From NCBI GenBank assembly GCA_018647765.1, contig JABGSN010000028.1, positions 1 through 64,000 on the forward strand: a DNA stretch of 64,000 nt. The letters run 5' to 3'. Shown here one piece after another: positions 14,783 to 24,177 of the stretch. Numbering within the stretch: the first letter of the stretch is position 1; each line of letters starts with the position of its first letter. The notes below the pieces were generated by a model. It was given only the letters and a program-made list of their open reading frames with translations, did not search any database and was not told where the DNA came from. Made by a program: the position numbers and the translations under genes. This DNA comes from Oceanospirillaceae bacterium. Lineage in GTDB: Bacteria; Pseudomonadota; Gammaproteobacteria; Pseudomonadales; Balneatricaceae.

Positions 14783-16759
14783 CTAATCCGCAGCTAACGT
14801 ATGCAAGCCACATTCACGCCCGGCTTCGGCTTTGGTAGGGTCGAAGTAGCGTGTCTCGTCTGGCAATCCGTGTAGGGACAAATAAGCCTGCATATCTTCG
14901 AAGCTCCAATCCAATAGCGGCGATACCTTAATCATGCCATTAGGGCCATGGGCTACGGTGTCCATTTGCTGACGTAGCAGGCTTTGTTCACGGCGCAGGG
15001 CTGTAAGCCATACGTCGGGTGCAAGTTCGCTCATGGCGCGTTTAAAGGGCTCTAGCTTGAACTGCTGAGTAAATTCAGTATGGGCTGGGTCGTTGATAGT
15101 AGGAATGCCCCCCATAACGGCATCTCGCCTTGCTGCACTCACCGTGGGTGTATACACCACTAAGTTTAAGTCTAGCTGGCTAATCACTTGCTCTGCAAAG
15201 GCGTAGGTTTGGGGCATGTTGTAGCCAGAATCTATCCACAGTACTTGGGTGCTTGGGGAAACTCGATTCACCATGTGTAACAACACCGCCTCTTGAGGCC
15301 CAAAATTGGTGGTGACTAGCATTTTTCCGCCTAACTCGAGTGCCCATTGAACCACTTCTTGAGCACTATTTGTGGCGAGCTGTTGGTTCGCTTTTGTAAG
15401 ATTTAAGGCCTTTACGTCATCGTTGGCAGCACTGGTAGAAGCCACGCTTAGTTCAGAAATCATGCCAGCACCAGCCGTAGCGTGGCTGATTTTATCAATC
15501 AAAATAAACGTGCCTAAGCCTTTGCTGTTGTTGAATTCAGACGCCGGGATTGGGGCGTCTAAATGTAGCTCTACTAACCCAATTTCATTAAGTTCTAGGG
15601 TGGAGGCAGGGCCTTTTTCCAAATTGTTAACGTTAATTTGGTGATGAATTTGTTTGATCCGTGCGTTAATTCGTTTACTGCCTAGCTTGAGCTCGTAGTC
15701 ACGGCTTAAGCGTAGCGGTTGTTGATCCATCCAAACTAAGTTGGCAGTTAAGTTCTGGCTACTTACCGTGTGTTGAGCATTACTGGCGTGCACCAAGGTG
15801 TCGCCACGGGAAATGTCGATTTCGTTGGTTAGGGTAACGGTGATCGCCATGGGTGCAAAGGCTTGCGATAAATCGCCGTCGGCGGTGATAAGGCTGGCAA
15901 TGGTGCTGGTTTGGCCCGAGGGTAATACGCGTACTTCATCGCCTGGTTTTACGCTGCCAGAGGAGATAGTGCCACAGTAGCCACGAAAACCGGCATTAGG
16001 CCGGTTAACGTATTGCACAGGTAACTGCCAATCGCCTTGGGTAAGATCGGTTTCGGTGTCTAAATCTTCCAGTAGGTGTAATAACGATGGGCCTTGATGC
16101 CATGGCATGTGGATGCTTTCATCCACTACGTTGTCGCCGGTAAGGGCCGACACGGGTACAAAGTGGATGTTAGGTAAGTCTAACTTTTTGGCAAAGGTTT
16201 TATAGTCTTGCTGAATTTGCTCGAATACCCCTTCATCATAATCCATCAAGTCCATCTTGTTGACGGCCACCACTACGTGTTTAATGCCTAACAAAGACAC
16301 AATAAAGCTGTGGCGGCGTGTTTGCGTGAGTAAACCTTTGCGCGCATCTACTAGAATAATGGCTAGGTCACAATTAGAGGCTCCTGTAGCCATGTTGCGT
16401 GTGTATTGTTCGTGCCCAGGTGTATCGGCAATGATAAACTTACGTTTGCTGGTAGAAAAATAACGATAAGCCACATCAATGGTGATGCCTTGCTCACGTT
16501 CGGCTTGCAGCCCGTCTACCAACAGGGCTAAGTCTAGCTCACCGCTGTCTTGGTTGCCTTGACTAGTGGCTGAGGCGTGCTTTACGGCGGCTAACTGGTC
16601 TTCATACACCAATTTACTGTCGTGTAGTAGGCGCCCAATAAGGGTAGATTTGCCGTCGTCCACGCTGCCACAGGTGAGTAGCCGTAATAGACTTTTGTGC
16701 TCGTGCTGCTGTAAGTAGCTATAAATGTCTTGTTCAATAAGTTGGCTTTGATGGCTCAT
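14783..16759 (-). CDS. Fused sulfate adenylyltransferase large subunit / (P)APS reductase (CysN-CysH)
   Basis: Residues 1-435 are CysN, the GTPase subunit that drives ATP sulfurylase: P-loop GSVDDGKS (31-38), DTPGHE (112-117), NKMD (167-170) and two following beta-barrel domains. Residues about 450-658 are not the APS kinase (CysC) that commonly follows CysN. They are a PAPS/APS reductase of the CysH family: TTNFGPQEAVLLH (483-495), WIDSGYNMPQTY (508-519), ALRREQS (587-593) and the catalytic ECGLH with C650. The two-cysteine iron-sulfur motif of APS reductases is absent; the equivalent segment reads FTQQFKLEPFKRAM. One protein would thus join sulfate activation to reduction. The start overlaps the cysD stop by one base. 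Confidence 0.9.
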   Translation of the reverse strand: MSHQSQLIEQDIYSYLQQHEHKSLLRLLTCGSVDDGKSTLIGRLLHDSKLVYEDQLAAVKHASATSQGNQDSGELDLALLVDGLQAEREQGITIDVAYRYFSTSKRKFIIADTPGHEQYTRNMATGASNCDLAIILVDARKGLLTQTRRHSFIVSLLGIKHVVVAVNKMDLMDYDEGVFEQIQQDYKTFAKKLDLPNIHFVPVSALTGDNVVDESIHMPWHQGPSLLHLLEDLDTETDLTQGDWQLPVQYVNRPNAGFRGYCGTISSGSVKPGDEVRVLPSGQTSTIASLITADGDLSQAFAPMAITVTLTNEIDISRGDTLVHASNAQHTVSSQNLTANLVWMDQQPLRLSRDYELKLGSKRINARIKQIHHQINVNNLEKGPASTLELNEIGLVELHLDAPIPASEFNNSKGLGTFILIDKISHATAGAGMISELSVASTSAANDDVKALNLTKANQQLATNSAQEVVQWALELGGKMLVTTNFGPQEAVLLHMVNRVSPSTQVLWIDSGYNMPQTYAFAEQVISQLDLNLVVYTPTVSAARRDAVMGGIPTINDPAHTEFTQQFKLEPFKRAMSELAPDVWLTALRREQSLLRQQMDTVAHGPNGMIKVSPLLDWSFEDMQAYLSLHGLPDETRYFDPTKAEAGRECGLHTLAAD

Positions 16760-17676
16760 TAGAAATAGCCCTCCGCTTTTTTAAGTTCCATGGATCCAGC
16801 TTGGTCGGCATCAATCAGGCGACCTTGGCGTTCTGAGGTTTTGGCCAGCAGCATTTCTTGAATGATTTCTGGCAAGGTGTTGGCGGTAGATTCAACTGCC
16901 CCGGTCAGCGGGTAACAGCCAAGGGTTCTAAAGCGGACCGATTTTTCTTCTATGGTTTCATTGGTGGCAATAGGCATACGCTCGTCATCCACCATAATGT
17001 CTATACCGTCGCGCTTAACAACAGGACGTTGGGCGGCAAAATACAAAGGCACAATGTCAATTTGTTCCATGTAGATGTATTGCCACACGTCCAGTTCGGT
17101 CCAGTTTGAAATAGGGAATACACGAATGCTCTCGCCTTTGTTAATGCGTGTATTAAACAGGTTCCATAATTCTGGGCGTTGATTTTTAGGGTCCCAACGG
17201 TGTTCTTTGGAGCGGAAGGAGAATATACGTTCTTTGGCTCGAGAGCCTTCTTCGTCGCGACGAGCGCCGCCAAAAGCGGCGTCAAAACCGTAATGGTCTA
17301 GGGCTTGTTTTAGGCCTTGGGTTTTCATCACGTCAGTATGGATTTTAGAGCCGTGAGTAAACGGGCTGATGTCCATGGCTAAACCGTCTGGGTTAATGTG
17401 AGTAATGAGCTCCATGCCGGATTCTGCTACCGCCTTTTCACGAAACTCAATCATCTCTTTAAACTTCCACGTTGTGTCTACGTGCAGCAATTTGAACGGC
17501 GGCGGTGCAGGGTAGAAGGCTTTTTTGGCTAAATGCAGCATCACCGATGAGTCTTTGCCAATGGAATAAAGCATCACCGGATTATTGAACTCGGCCACAA
17601 CTTCACGCATGATGTGAATGCTTTCGGCTTCTAATTGTTTGAGATGGCTTAGACGAGCTTTAGAGAGGTTACTCAT
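16759..17676 (-). CDS. cysD: Sulfate adenylyltransferase, small subunit
   Basis: CysD is the ATP-pyrophosphatase subunit that makes APS from ATP and sulfate, together with the CysN GTPase. The 305-residue protein has the PP-loop SIGKDSS (38-44), the [13 protein letters not shown] segment and the conserved [19 protein letters not shown] region, and has full family length. It is first in a two-gene operon with the CysN-CysH fusion. The AT-rich upstream region it shares divergently with a GNAT gene is where a CysB-type activator would bind, though no site is identified here. Confidence 0.96.
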   Translation of the reverse strand: MSNLSKARLSHLKQLEAESIHIMREVVAEFNNPVMLYSIGKDSSVMLHLAKKAFYPAPPPFKLLHVDTTWKFKEMIEFREKAVAESGMELITHINPDGLAMDISPFTHGSKIHTDVMKTQGLKQALDHYGFDAAFGGARRDEEGSRAKERIFSFRSKEHRWDPKNQRPELWNLFNTRINKGESIRVFPISNWTELDVWQYIYMEQIDIVPLYFAAQRPVVKRDGIDIMVDDERMPIATNETIEEKSVRFRTLGCYPLTGAVESTANTLPEIIQEMLLAKTSERQGRLIDADQAGSMELKKAEGYF

Positions 17677-17856
17677 GGCATGTTGCTTCCGGTTATATTG
17701 TCTGGCCCCATGGCAATTTACAGATTGGTCCCATAGGTTGCGGGCAGTATGCCATTACTTTTTTAAAATAAAAAGTAATAAAAAACTTAAACGTTATTCT
17801 ATTTAGTTATATAAGAAAGGGTATCTCAACCCTATAACCCTGATTAGGACGCACTT

Positions 17857-18351
17857 ATGACAACAGTAAAAACCATTTCGACTAGGTTAGTTGATTATCA
17901 AAACCCGCAACAAATGGCTATGTTGCTAGCTCAGTTGGGTGAATATGCCCTTGATGACATGGGCGGCGGTCAGGCACTGCCTGAAGAGGTAAAGCAACGC
18001 TTATTGACTGACTTACCCCAGCAACAGCAAAATTTTAGTTTGTTGGCGTGGGTAGGGGATGAATGTGCCGGTATGACTAATTGCCTGTGGGGCTACTCCA
18101 CGTTTGCGGCGCAACCGTTGGTGAACATCCACGACCTTGGTGTACAAAAAAAATTCCGTGGTATGGGTGTCAGTACCGCATTGTTAAAGGCTGTAGAAGA
18201 CCATGCTCGGCAAGGCAACGCCTGCAAAGTGACTCTAGAAGTACTCGGCAATAACACCATAGCCAAAGCCTCGTATAACAAATTTGGCTTTAAAGCCTAC
18301 GAATTGACCGAGGGCGCGGGTAAAGCAGAATTTTGGCAAAAATACCTGTAA
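17857..18351 (+). CDS. GNAT-family N-acetyltransferase
   Basis: A 164-residue GNAT protein with acetyl-CoA-binding motif A visible as LGVQKKFRGMGVSTALLKAVEDHA (about 95-118; Q/RxxGxG/A form) and motif B-like KVTLEVLGNNTIAKASYNKFGF. The N-terminal half is longer than a minimal GNAT domain. The substrate is unknown. It stands alone, divergent from cysD. Confidence 0.85.
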   Translation: MTTVKTISTRLVDYQNPQQMAMLLAQLGEYALDDMGGGQALPEEVKQRLLTDLPQQQQNFSLLAWVGDECAGMTNCLWGYSTFAAQPLVNIHDLGVQKKFRGMGVSTALLKAVEDHARQGNACKVTLEVLGNNTIAKASYNKFGFKAYELTEGAGKAEFWQKYL

Positions 18352-18459
18352 TATGCTGATTGGTTTGGGCAGTCGACACAATTGGCTAGCTCAAGGAGAC
18401 GCCACTAATCCGTGTGATCCACGGGTTGGTTTTAACCTCAGTTTAGTTGGAATAATGGT

Positions 18460-19719
18460 TTGAATTTATCTACCTTTGGTCAAAAGTTTAGCGGTGATGC
18501 AGGCATTACAGTGCTTATGGAGGACATCACCAATGCCCTTTCTAGTGGCCGCGACATGATTATGATGGGCGGCGGAAATCCTGCTAATGTCCCAGAAATA
18601 GACGTTATCATGCAGCAACGCCTGCAAAAATTATCTAATGATTCAGTCGCGGTACGCAGTTTATTGGGTAGTTATGACTCGGCGCAGGGCAATTCGGGCC
18701 TAATTGATGCCCTTGTAAGCTTATTCAGCAAAAAGCTCGGTTGGCCGGTGACGCGCAAAAATATTGCCCTCACCAATGGCAGTCAATCGGCCTTTTTTAT
18801 GTTGTTTAATATGCTCGCTGGTGAGTTTGATGATGGCTCCCATAAACAAATTCAGCTGCCCATGGCACCCGAATACCTTGGCTATGCCGACGCCGGTATT
18901 GGCCCAAGTTTGTTCACTGCAGCCCACCCCAACATTGAACAATTGGCGCAACGTCAGTTTAAATATCGGGTAAAATTTGACGACCTACACGTGGGGCCAA
19001 ATACCGGTGCTATCTGTGTGTCTCGTCCAACTAACCCCACGGGTAATGTCATCACCGACGACGAAGTGGAGCAACTCGATGCCTTAGCCAAGGCCAATAA
19101 GGTGCCGCTTATTATAGACGGTGCTTACGGCATACCGTTTCCAGGGCTCATCTATACCCCAGTCACGCCGTTTTGGAATGACAACACCATTGTGTGTTTG
19201 AGTTTGTCCAAGTTTGGATTGCCCGGCGCTCGCACCGGCATTGTGGTGGCCAATGAAGAAACCATTCAAACCATGTCTGGCATCAATGCCATTATTAACT
19301 TAGCTAGCGGTAGTTTTGGGGCGGCTTTAACCACCGATCTGATTGCCTCCGGCGAAATAATTGATCTCAGCCAACAGATAGTGCGACCAGCCTACGAAGC
19401 ACAATTAGCGTTTGCCCAAAAAACTTTACATGAAGTGATGGACCCCAATGTGCCTTATGCCATGCACAAGCCTGAAGGTGCTATGTTCCTTTGGCTATGG
19501 TTTAAAGACATGCCAATTACTAGCCAAGAACTTTATGAGCGGTTAAAAGAGCAGGGTGTTGTCGTGGTTTCTGGGCATCACTTTTTTGTCGGTATTAACG
19601 ACCACTGGCAACACCAGCATGAGTGTATCCGTATTAACTACGCGGCCCAATCGCCCGAACGTATTGCTGCCGGTTTAACGATTATTGCGAATCAAGTGCG
19701 CAAGGCTTATTTAGGTTAA
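18460..19719 (+). CDS. avtA: Valine-pyruvate aminotransferase
   Basis: AvtA transfers the amino group between valine and pyruvate, linking branched-chain and alanine synthesis. The 419-residue protein matches the family from the first residues (STFGQKFSGDAGITVLMEDI, GGGNPANVPE). The PLP lysine is K251 in SLSKFGLPGARTG, with D220/Y223 in IIDGAYG. The start is TTG: no ATG fits the conserved N-terminus and the ribosome-binding site is weak, suggesting low translation. Full length and no operon partner. Confidence 0.93.
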   Translation: MNLSTFGQKFSGDAGITVLMEDITNALSSGRDMIMMGGGNPANVPEIDVIMQQRLQKLSNDSVAVRSLLGSYDSAQGNSGLIDALVSLFSKKLGWPVTRKNIALTNGSQSAFFMLFNMLAGEFDDGSHKQIQLPMAPEYLGYADAGIGPSLFTAAHPNIEQLAQRQFKYRVKFDDLHVGPNTGAICVSRPTNPTGNVITDDEVEQLDALAKANKVPLIIDGAYGIPFPGLIYTPVTPFWNDNTIVCLSLSKFGLPGARTGIVVANEETIQTMSGINAIINLASGSFGAALTTDLIASGEIIDLSQQIVRPAYEAQLAFAQKTLHEVMDPNVPYAMHKPEGAMFLWLWFKDMPITSQELYERLKEQGVVVVSGHHFFVGINDHWQHQHECIRINYAAQSPERIAAGLTIIANQVRKAYLG

Positions 19720-19818
19720 ATAAGCCATAAATAAAACGCCTTTTGGCCCTATCCACCGAGCAAAAAAAACAGTATCGTGGCGGCCTTAAGTTAAGCACTT
19801 ATGGTGGAGGCACGCGCC

Positions 19819-21180
19819 ATGTTGCAAGAAGTTAAAGCCAGCTGGGCCTTGTTATTAGGCATCGGTTTGATCATGGTGGGCAATGGCCTTCAAGGCACCC
19901 TATTAGGTGTGCGTGCAAGCCTAGAAGGGTTTGAAGTATTTACCACTGGTGTGGTGATGTCATTCTATTTTTCGGGCATGTTGGTTGGCAGTATTATCAC
20001 GCCAAAATTAGTGGCTCGAGTAGGCCACATTCGAGTGTTTGCTGCTCTGGCCTCTACCGCCTCCATTGCTATTTTGCTACATAGTATTTATATCAACCCG
20101 TATACTTGGAGCGCCATGCGCCTAACTACGGGTATCTGCTTTTCTGGTTTGTTTGTGGTTACAGAAAGCTGGCTTAACGACCGCGCCAGTAACGAAAACC
20201 GTGGTGCGATATTGTCTGCCTATATGGTTGTAGTGACCTTGGGTATGGGTAGCGGCCAGTTCTTGTTGAACGTGGCAGACCCTGCCAGCACAGAGTTATT
20301 TATTCTGATCTCTGTTGTTATCTCCTTTGCTTTGGTGCCTATCTTACTCACTGCGCGTCCTGCGCCTGCATTTGATCAGAGTGAAAGCATGTCAATCATC
20401 TCCCTGTATAGGGCGTCACCCTTGGCTGTGATCAGTAACGCCTTAACCGGTGCTGCCCATGGCACTGTGTTTGGTTTAGGCGCCGTTTATGGTCTACAAA
20501 AGGGCTTTGATAATAGCCTTGTGGCGCTGTTTATGGCCTCGTTTTTGTGGGGTGGGTTTTTGTTGCAATGGCCCATTGGCCGGTTATCAGACAAGTATGG
20601 CCGTCGTGGTGTAATGCTGCTAAACGCGGTGGTTGCTGTAGGCCTATGTTTGTTGGCAGCCGTATGGGACACCACCAGCAATAGCTATATTCCCCTGATC
20701 GTTATAGTAGGGGGCTCGGTAATGCCCATGTATTCTTTATGCATCGCCTACGCCAGCGACCGCTTAACGCCAGAGCAAATTGTATCGGCCAGTGGAGCCA
20801 TGGTAATGGCGGCAGGCATTGGTTTGAGTATAGGGCCTATTTTGGTGGCCTTTACCATGTCCATTTTTGGCCCTGATGTGTATTTTCTTGGTATTGCGCT
20901 GGCCTTTGTGGCCATTGCCTTAGCCGTGCTTAATAGCATGCGCTATCGTGAAGTGACCGCCGAAGACGTGGAAGAACAGTCGCCCATATTGGCCGCTGGT
21001 GTCATTGGTACACCGATCGCCGCCTTTACTGCACCTGACGCAGAAGACTATGCGGTGGCTTTAGAGGAAGATGAATTAGAACAGCTAGATGACATTGACG
21101 AATGGACCCAAGCACCGATAGCGGGCCCAGAGTTAGCGATTCCAGACCCCGATGAGGCGACTGAGGAAGACCACTATTGA
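19819..21180 (+). CDS. MFS transporter, YcaD-like
   Basis: A 453-residue, 12-helix major facilitator protein. The inter-helix motif GRLSDKYGRRGVM, in the central loop region, is the classic MFS signature. The second in-frame ATG is preferred because GGAGG lies just before it. The C-terminus ends in a hydrophilic tail of about 60 residues rich in Asp and Glu, unusual for the family and probably cytoplasmic. The substrate cannot be inferred; related proteins are annotated as sugar or drug carriers. Confidence 0.85.
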   Translation: MLQEVKASWALLLGIGLIMVGNGLQGTLLGVRASLEGFEVFTTGVVMSFYFSGMLVGSIITPKLVARVGHIRVFAALASTASIAILLHSIYINPYTWSAMRLTTGICFSGLFVVTESWLNDRASNENRGAILSAYMVVVTLGMGSGQFLLNVADPASTELFILISVVISFALVPILLTARPAPAFDQSESMSIISLYRASPLAVISNALTGAAHGTVFGLGAVYGLQKGFDNSLVALFMASFLWGGFLLQWPIGRLSDKYGRRGVMLLNAVVAVGLCLLAAVWDTTSNSYIPLIVIVGGSVMPMYSLCIAYASDRLTPEQIVSASGAMVMAAGIGLSIGPILVAFTMSIFGPDVYFLGIALAFVAIALAVLNSMRYREVTAEDVEEQSPILAAGVIGTPIAAFTAPDAEDYAVALEEDELEQLDDIDEWTQAPIAGPELAIPDPDEATEEDHY

Positions 21181-21191
21181 TTCATCATCTT

Positions 21192-23018
21192 TTAATCCAA
21201 ACCAATAAAACCACCGGTTTGGTGCTGCCATAGCTTAGCGTAGATTCCATCTTGGAGCAGCAACTCCTGATGGCTGCCTTGTTCGATGATGCGACCTTCG
21301 TCAATGATGACTAAACGATCCATAGCCGCTATGGTGGATAAACGATGGGCAATAGCAATTACAGTTTTGCCTTCCATCAGACGGTTTAAACTCGCTTGAA
21401 TGGCAGCTTCTACCTCTGAGTCTAGGGCTGAGGTGGCTTCGTCTAACACCAAAATAGGTGCGTTTTTAAGTAATACGCGGGCAATAGCAATCCGTTGACG
21501 TTGGCCACCCGAAAGTTTTACCCCGCGTTCGCCCACTTGGGCCATATAGCCTTTGTTGCCTTTAGGGTCTTGCAAGGTTTCTATAAATACATCAGCTTCG
21601 GCTTTTTTACAGGCGTCCAGAAGCTCAGCGTCGGTGGCATCGGGTTTGCCGTATACAATGTTTTCACGCACGGAGCGATGCAGTAGGGATGTGTCTTGCG
21701 TCACCATGCCAATAACCGCGCGTAAGCTGTCTTGGCTCACTTGGGAAATGTCTTGACCGTCTATACAAATGTTTCCGTTTTCTAAATCGTAAAACCGCAT
21801 AAGAAGGTTAACCAAGGTGGATTTACCTGCACCAGAGCGGCCGACAATGCCTACTTTTTCACCGGCTTTAATAGACAGGCTTAACGATTCAATGACGCCC
21901 TCTTGCTTGCCATAGCGAAAATCAATGTTATTAAAGTCGATTTGGCCCTGACTGACCTGCATATTAACGGGCTGATGGTCGACGACTTGTTGTGGTTGTG
22001 AAATGGTATTCATGGCGTCTATCACGGTGCCTATGCTTTCAAAGAAATCATGAATTTCCCACATTAACCAATCAGAAAAACTCTGCAAACGCATGGCTAA
22101 GGCCAGGCTTACGGCGACCATACCCAAACTCACGTCACCATTGAGCCACAGGTATATATTTAAGGTTGCGGTAGAAAAGATGAGCATATTGTTGATGAGG
22201 GTGATGGTTAAATCCATCCCCGTGCTAAGCCTCATCATTTGAAATACGTTGCGTAAGAACAGGTCCATAGAAGACTTGGCATAGCGGGCTTCACTTTGGG
22301 TGTGAGCAAACAGCTTGACGGTGGTAATGTTGGTGTAACTGTCCACCACGCGGCCAGTCATGATGGCCCGTTTATTGGCTTGGTCTTCTGACACGTTTCG
22401 TAAGCGGGGCAGAAAATAATACAAGGCAATAGAAAAGGCAACGATCCAAGCCACTAAAGGCATGGCCATGCGCCAGTCGGCAAAGGTCAATAATAGCAGC
22501 ATAGAAATGACACCCACTAGCACATAAAAAAAGGTGTCGCAGAGTTTGCTCACAATTTGCCTGACCGCCAACGCACCTTGCATTACCTTAGCGGCAATAC
22601 GGCCTGCAAAGTCATCCTGATAGAACTCCATGCTTTGACGCAGTAAATAGCCATGGGCCATCCACCGTACGCGTTGGGTAAGGTTAGGTATTAGGGTTTG
22701 GTGGCGCATGAGGTTGTTGATCAAAATGATAATAGGCATGCCGATTAACAACAAACCGCTCATGGTCCATAGGGTTACCGCTTGGTCTGCCAAAAACGTC
22801 TGTTTGTTTTGCACTGCCAACCAGTCAACCAACTGGGCGACAAAGCCAAACAACACTATTTCCATAGCCGCAAAAGCACCTGCACTCAAGGCCAAAATCA
22901 GCATGTAGCGTTTCATGCCATCACAGTAATGCAGGCAGAAATTCCACACGTTATTGGGTGGTTGGGCAGGTGCTTGCCGAGGGTAGGGGTTAACTAGGTT
23001 TTCGAAAAACTTAAACAT
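21192..23018 (-). CDS. ABC exporter, fused membrane and ATPase domains
   Basis: A half-transporter of about 608 residues: six transmembrane helices, then an ATPase domain with Walker A GRSGAGKST, signature LSGGQRQRIAIARVLL and Walker B ILVLDEATSALD. It resembles MsbA/multidrug exporters and would work as a homodimer. An upstream in-frame start adds 18 residues that do not look like family sequence, so the ATG giving MFKFFENLVNP is preferred. The cargo is unknown; lipids or drugs are both possible. Confidence 0.88.
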   Translation of the reverse strand: MFKFFENLVNPYPRQAPAQPPNNVWNFCLHYCDGMKRYMLILALSAGAFAAMEIVLFGFVAQLVDWLAVQNKQTFLADQAVTLWTMSGLLLIGMPIIILINNLMRHQTLIPNLTQRVRWMAHGYLLRQSMEFYQDDFAGRIAAKVMQGALAVRQIVSKLCDTFFYVLVGVISMLLLLTFADWRMAMPLVAWIVAFSIALYYFLPRLRNVSEDQANKRAIMTGRVVDSYTNITTVKLFAHTQSEARYAKSSMDLFLRNVFQMMRLSTGMDLTITLINNMLIFSTATLNIYLWLNGDVSLGMVAVSLALAMRLQSFSDWLMWEIHDFFESIGTVIDAMNTISQPQQVVDHQPVNMQVSQGQIDFNNIDFRYGKQEGVIESLSLSIKAGEKVGIVGRSGAGKSTLVNLLMRFYDLENGNICIDGQDISQVSQDSLRAVIGMVTQDTSLLHRSVRENIVYGKPDATDAELLDACKKAEADVFIETLQDPKGNKGYMAQVGERGVKLSGGQRQRIAIARVLLKNAPILVLDEATSALDSEVEAAIQASLNRLMEGKTVIAIAHRLSTIAAMDRLVIIDEGRIIEQGSHQELLLQDGIYAKLWQHQTGGFIGLD

Positions 23019-23172
23019 GGCGGGCCGTGGTGTCCTTGGCAACAATAGTATGTATTCTAGCTCACAAACCAACCATCTAAGTGCTTTTTTTAAGAGGGTC
23101 AGAGTCTAGTGCTACAGTGAACTGGCAGCGCAGCTAGGTGGTCTCCTGGGTATAAGGCCTAGGCCGAACAAT

Positions 23173-23766
23173 TTATAACCAAATAAACCACACGCAACTC
23201 GCCGTTAAGGCAGCCATAATAATATTGAATACCTTTAGCTGTTGCGGCGAAGACAGATAACGGCCAATGGCCTTGCCAAAGATCACCCAGCAAGTATTAG
23301 TGCAAGGGCCAACTAATAAATAAGCGCCAATAATAGCGATCACCGACGCCGAATATAATTCACCCTCTAGGCTGAAACTCACATTTGCGCCAATGGACAT
23401 AACCCAAGCTTTAGGGTTAACGTATTGAAAAGTGGCGGCTTGTAACATTGTCAGTGGTGTGGGCGTATTGGTGGCCGTTGCAACCGAATTACCGAGCATT
23501 TTCCAAGCTAACCACAACAAATATGCACTACCTAACACCTTGAGGATATTTTGCAGCATAGGCAATTGCATAAACAGCGCACCTAAACCTAAGCCCATTA
23601 ACAAGTGCAAACTGTTGAGACCTAAGGTAACACCAGCCATATGCGGGATGGTTTTACGATAACCAAAGTTGGCGCCTGAGCTTGTGAGCATGATGTTATT
23701 GGGCCCAGGCGTACCCGTGGTAACAAGGGCAAACAGGCAAATGGCAAAAAAAAGTTCGTAGGTCAT
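23173..23766 (-). CDS. LysE/RhtB-family amino acid exporter
   Basis: A 197-residue, six-helix membrane protein with the family's N-terminal signature GTPGPNNIMLTSSGANFGYRKTIPH and the central LNPKAW-like segment (YVNPKAWVMSI). These exporters remove excess amino acids or related metabolites by proton antiport. The particular substrate is not readable. It lies 30 bases downstream of phhB on the same strand and may share its transcript. Confidence 0.9.
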   Translation of the reverse strand: MTYELFFAICLFALVTTGTPGPNNIMLTSSGANFGYRKTIPHMAGVTLGLNSLHLLMGLGLGALFMQLPMLQNILKVLGSAYLLWLAWKMLGNSVATATNTPTPLTMLQAATFQYVNPKAWVMSIGANVSFSLEGELYSASVIAIIGAYLLVGPCTNTCWVIFGKAIGRYLSSPQQLKVFNIIMAALTASCVWFIWL

Positions 23767-23796
23767 GGACGGGGGTAGTGCTGTGTAGGTGGCGTA

Positions 23797-24132
23797 TTAA
23801 CCTAGTAATGTATCTGTTTTGGCCGCCATAATAAAGTCATTATGGTGTAAACCATGAATGGTGTGGGTCCACCAAGTAACGGTTACTTTACCCCATTCAG
23901 TTAAAATGCTGGGGTGGTGAAACACTGCTTCTGCTAAGTCGCCTACCTGGTTGCTAAAGGCGAGGGCCAGTTTGAAGTTTTTAAAACTATAAACCCGTTG
24001 CAACTGCATAATGCGGTTGTTTTCAACCAATGCCCAATGAGGTATTTGAGCCATTAAAACCACAGCGTCTTGGTTAGACACCTTGGGTGCGCCTGCGCGG
24101 CAGGCTTCACAGTTTTGTTGGCTTAATCGCAT
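23797..24132 (-). CDS. phhB: 4a-hydroxytetrahydrobiopterin dehydratase
   Basis: This small enzyme (111 residues) dehydrates pterin-4a-carbinolamine and so recycles the pterin cofactor of aromatic amino acid hydroxylases. The signature [20 protein letters not shown] followed by GLHHNDF contains the active-site histidines. No phenylalanine hydroxylase gene lies in the window, so the partner must be elsewhere or the enzyme serves pterin salvage. Confidence 0.92.
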   Translation of the reverse strand: MRLSQQNCEACRAGAPKVSNQDAVVLMAQIPHWALVENNRIMQLQRVYSFKNFKLALAFSNQVGDLAEAVFHHPSILTEWGKVTVTWWTHTIHGLHHNDFIMAAKTDTLLG

Positions 24133-24177
24133 GGCGTGCTCCGAGCTTGTAAAGCTAAATGTGGAGCACGCACTTTA

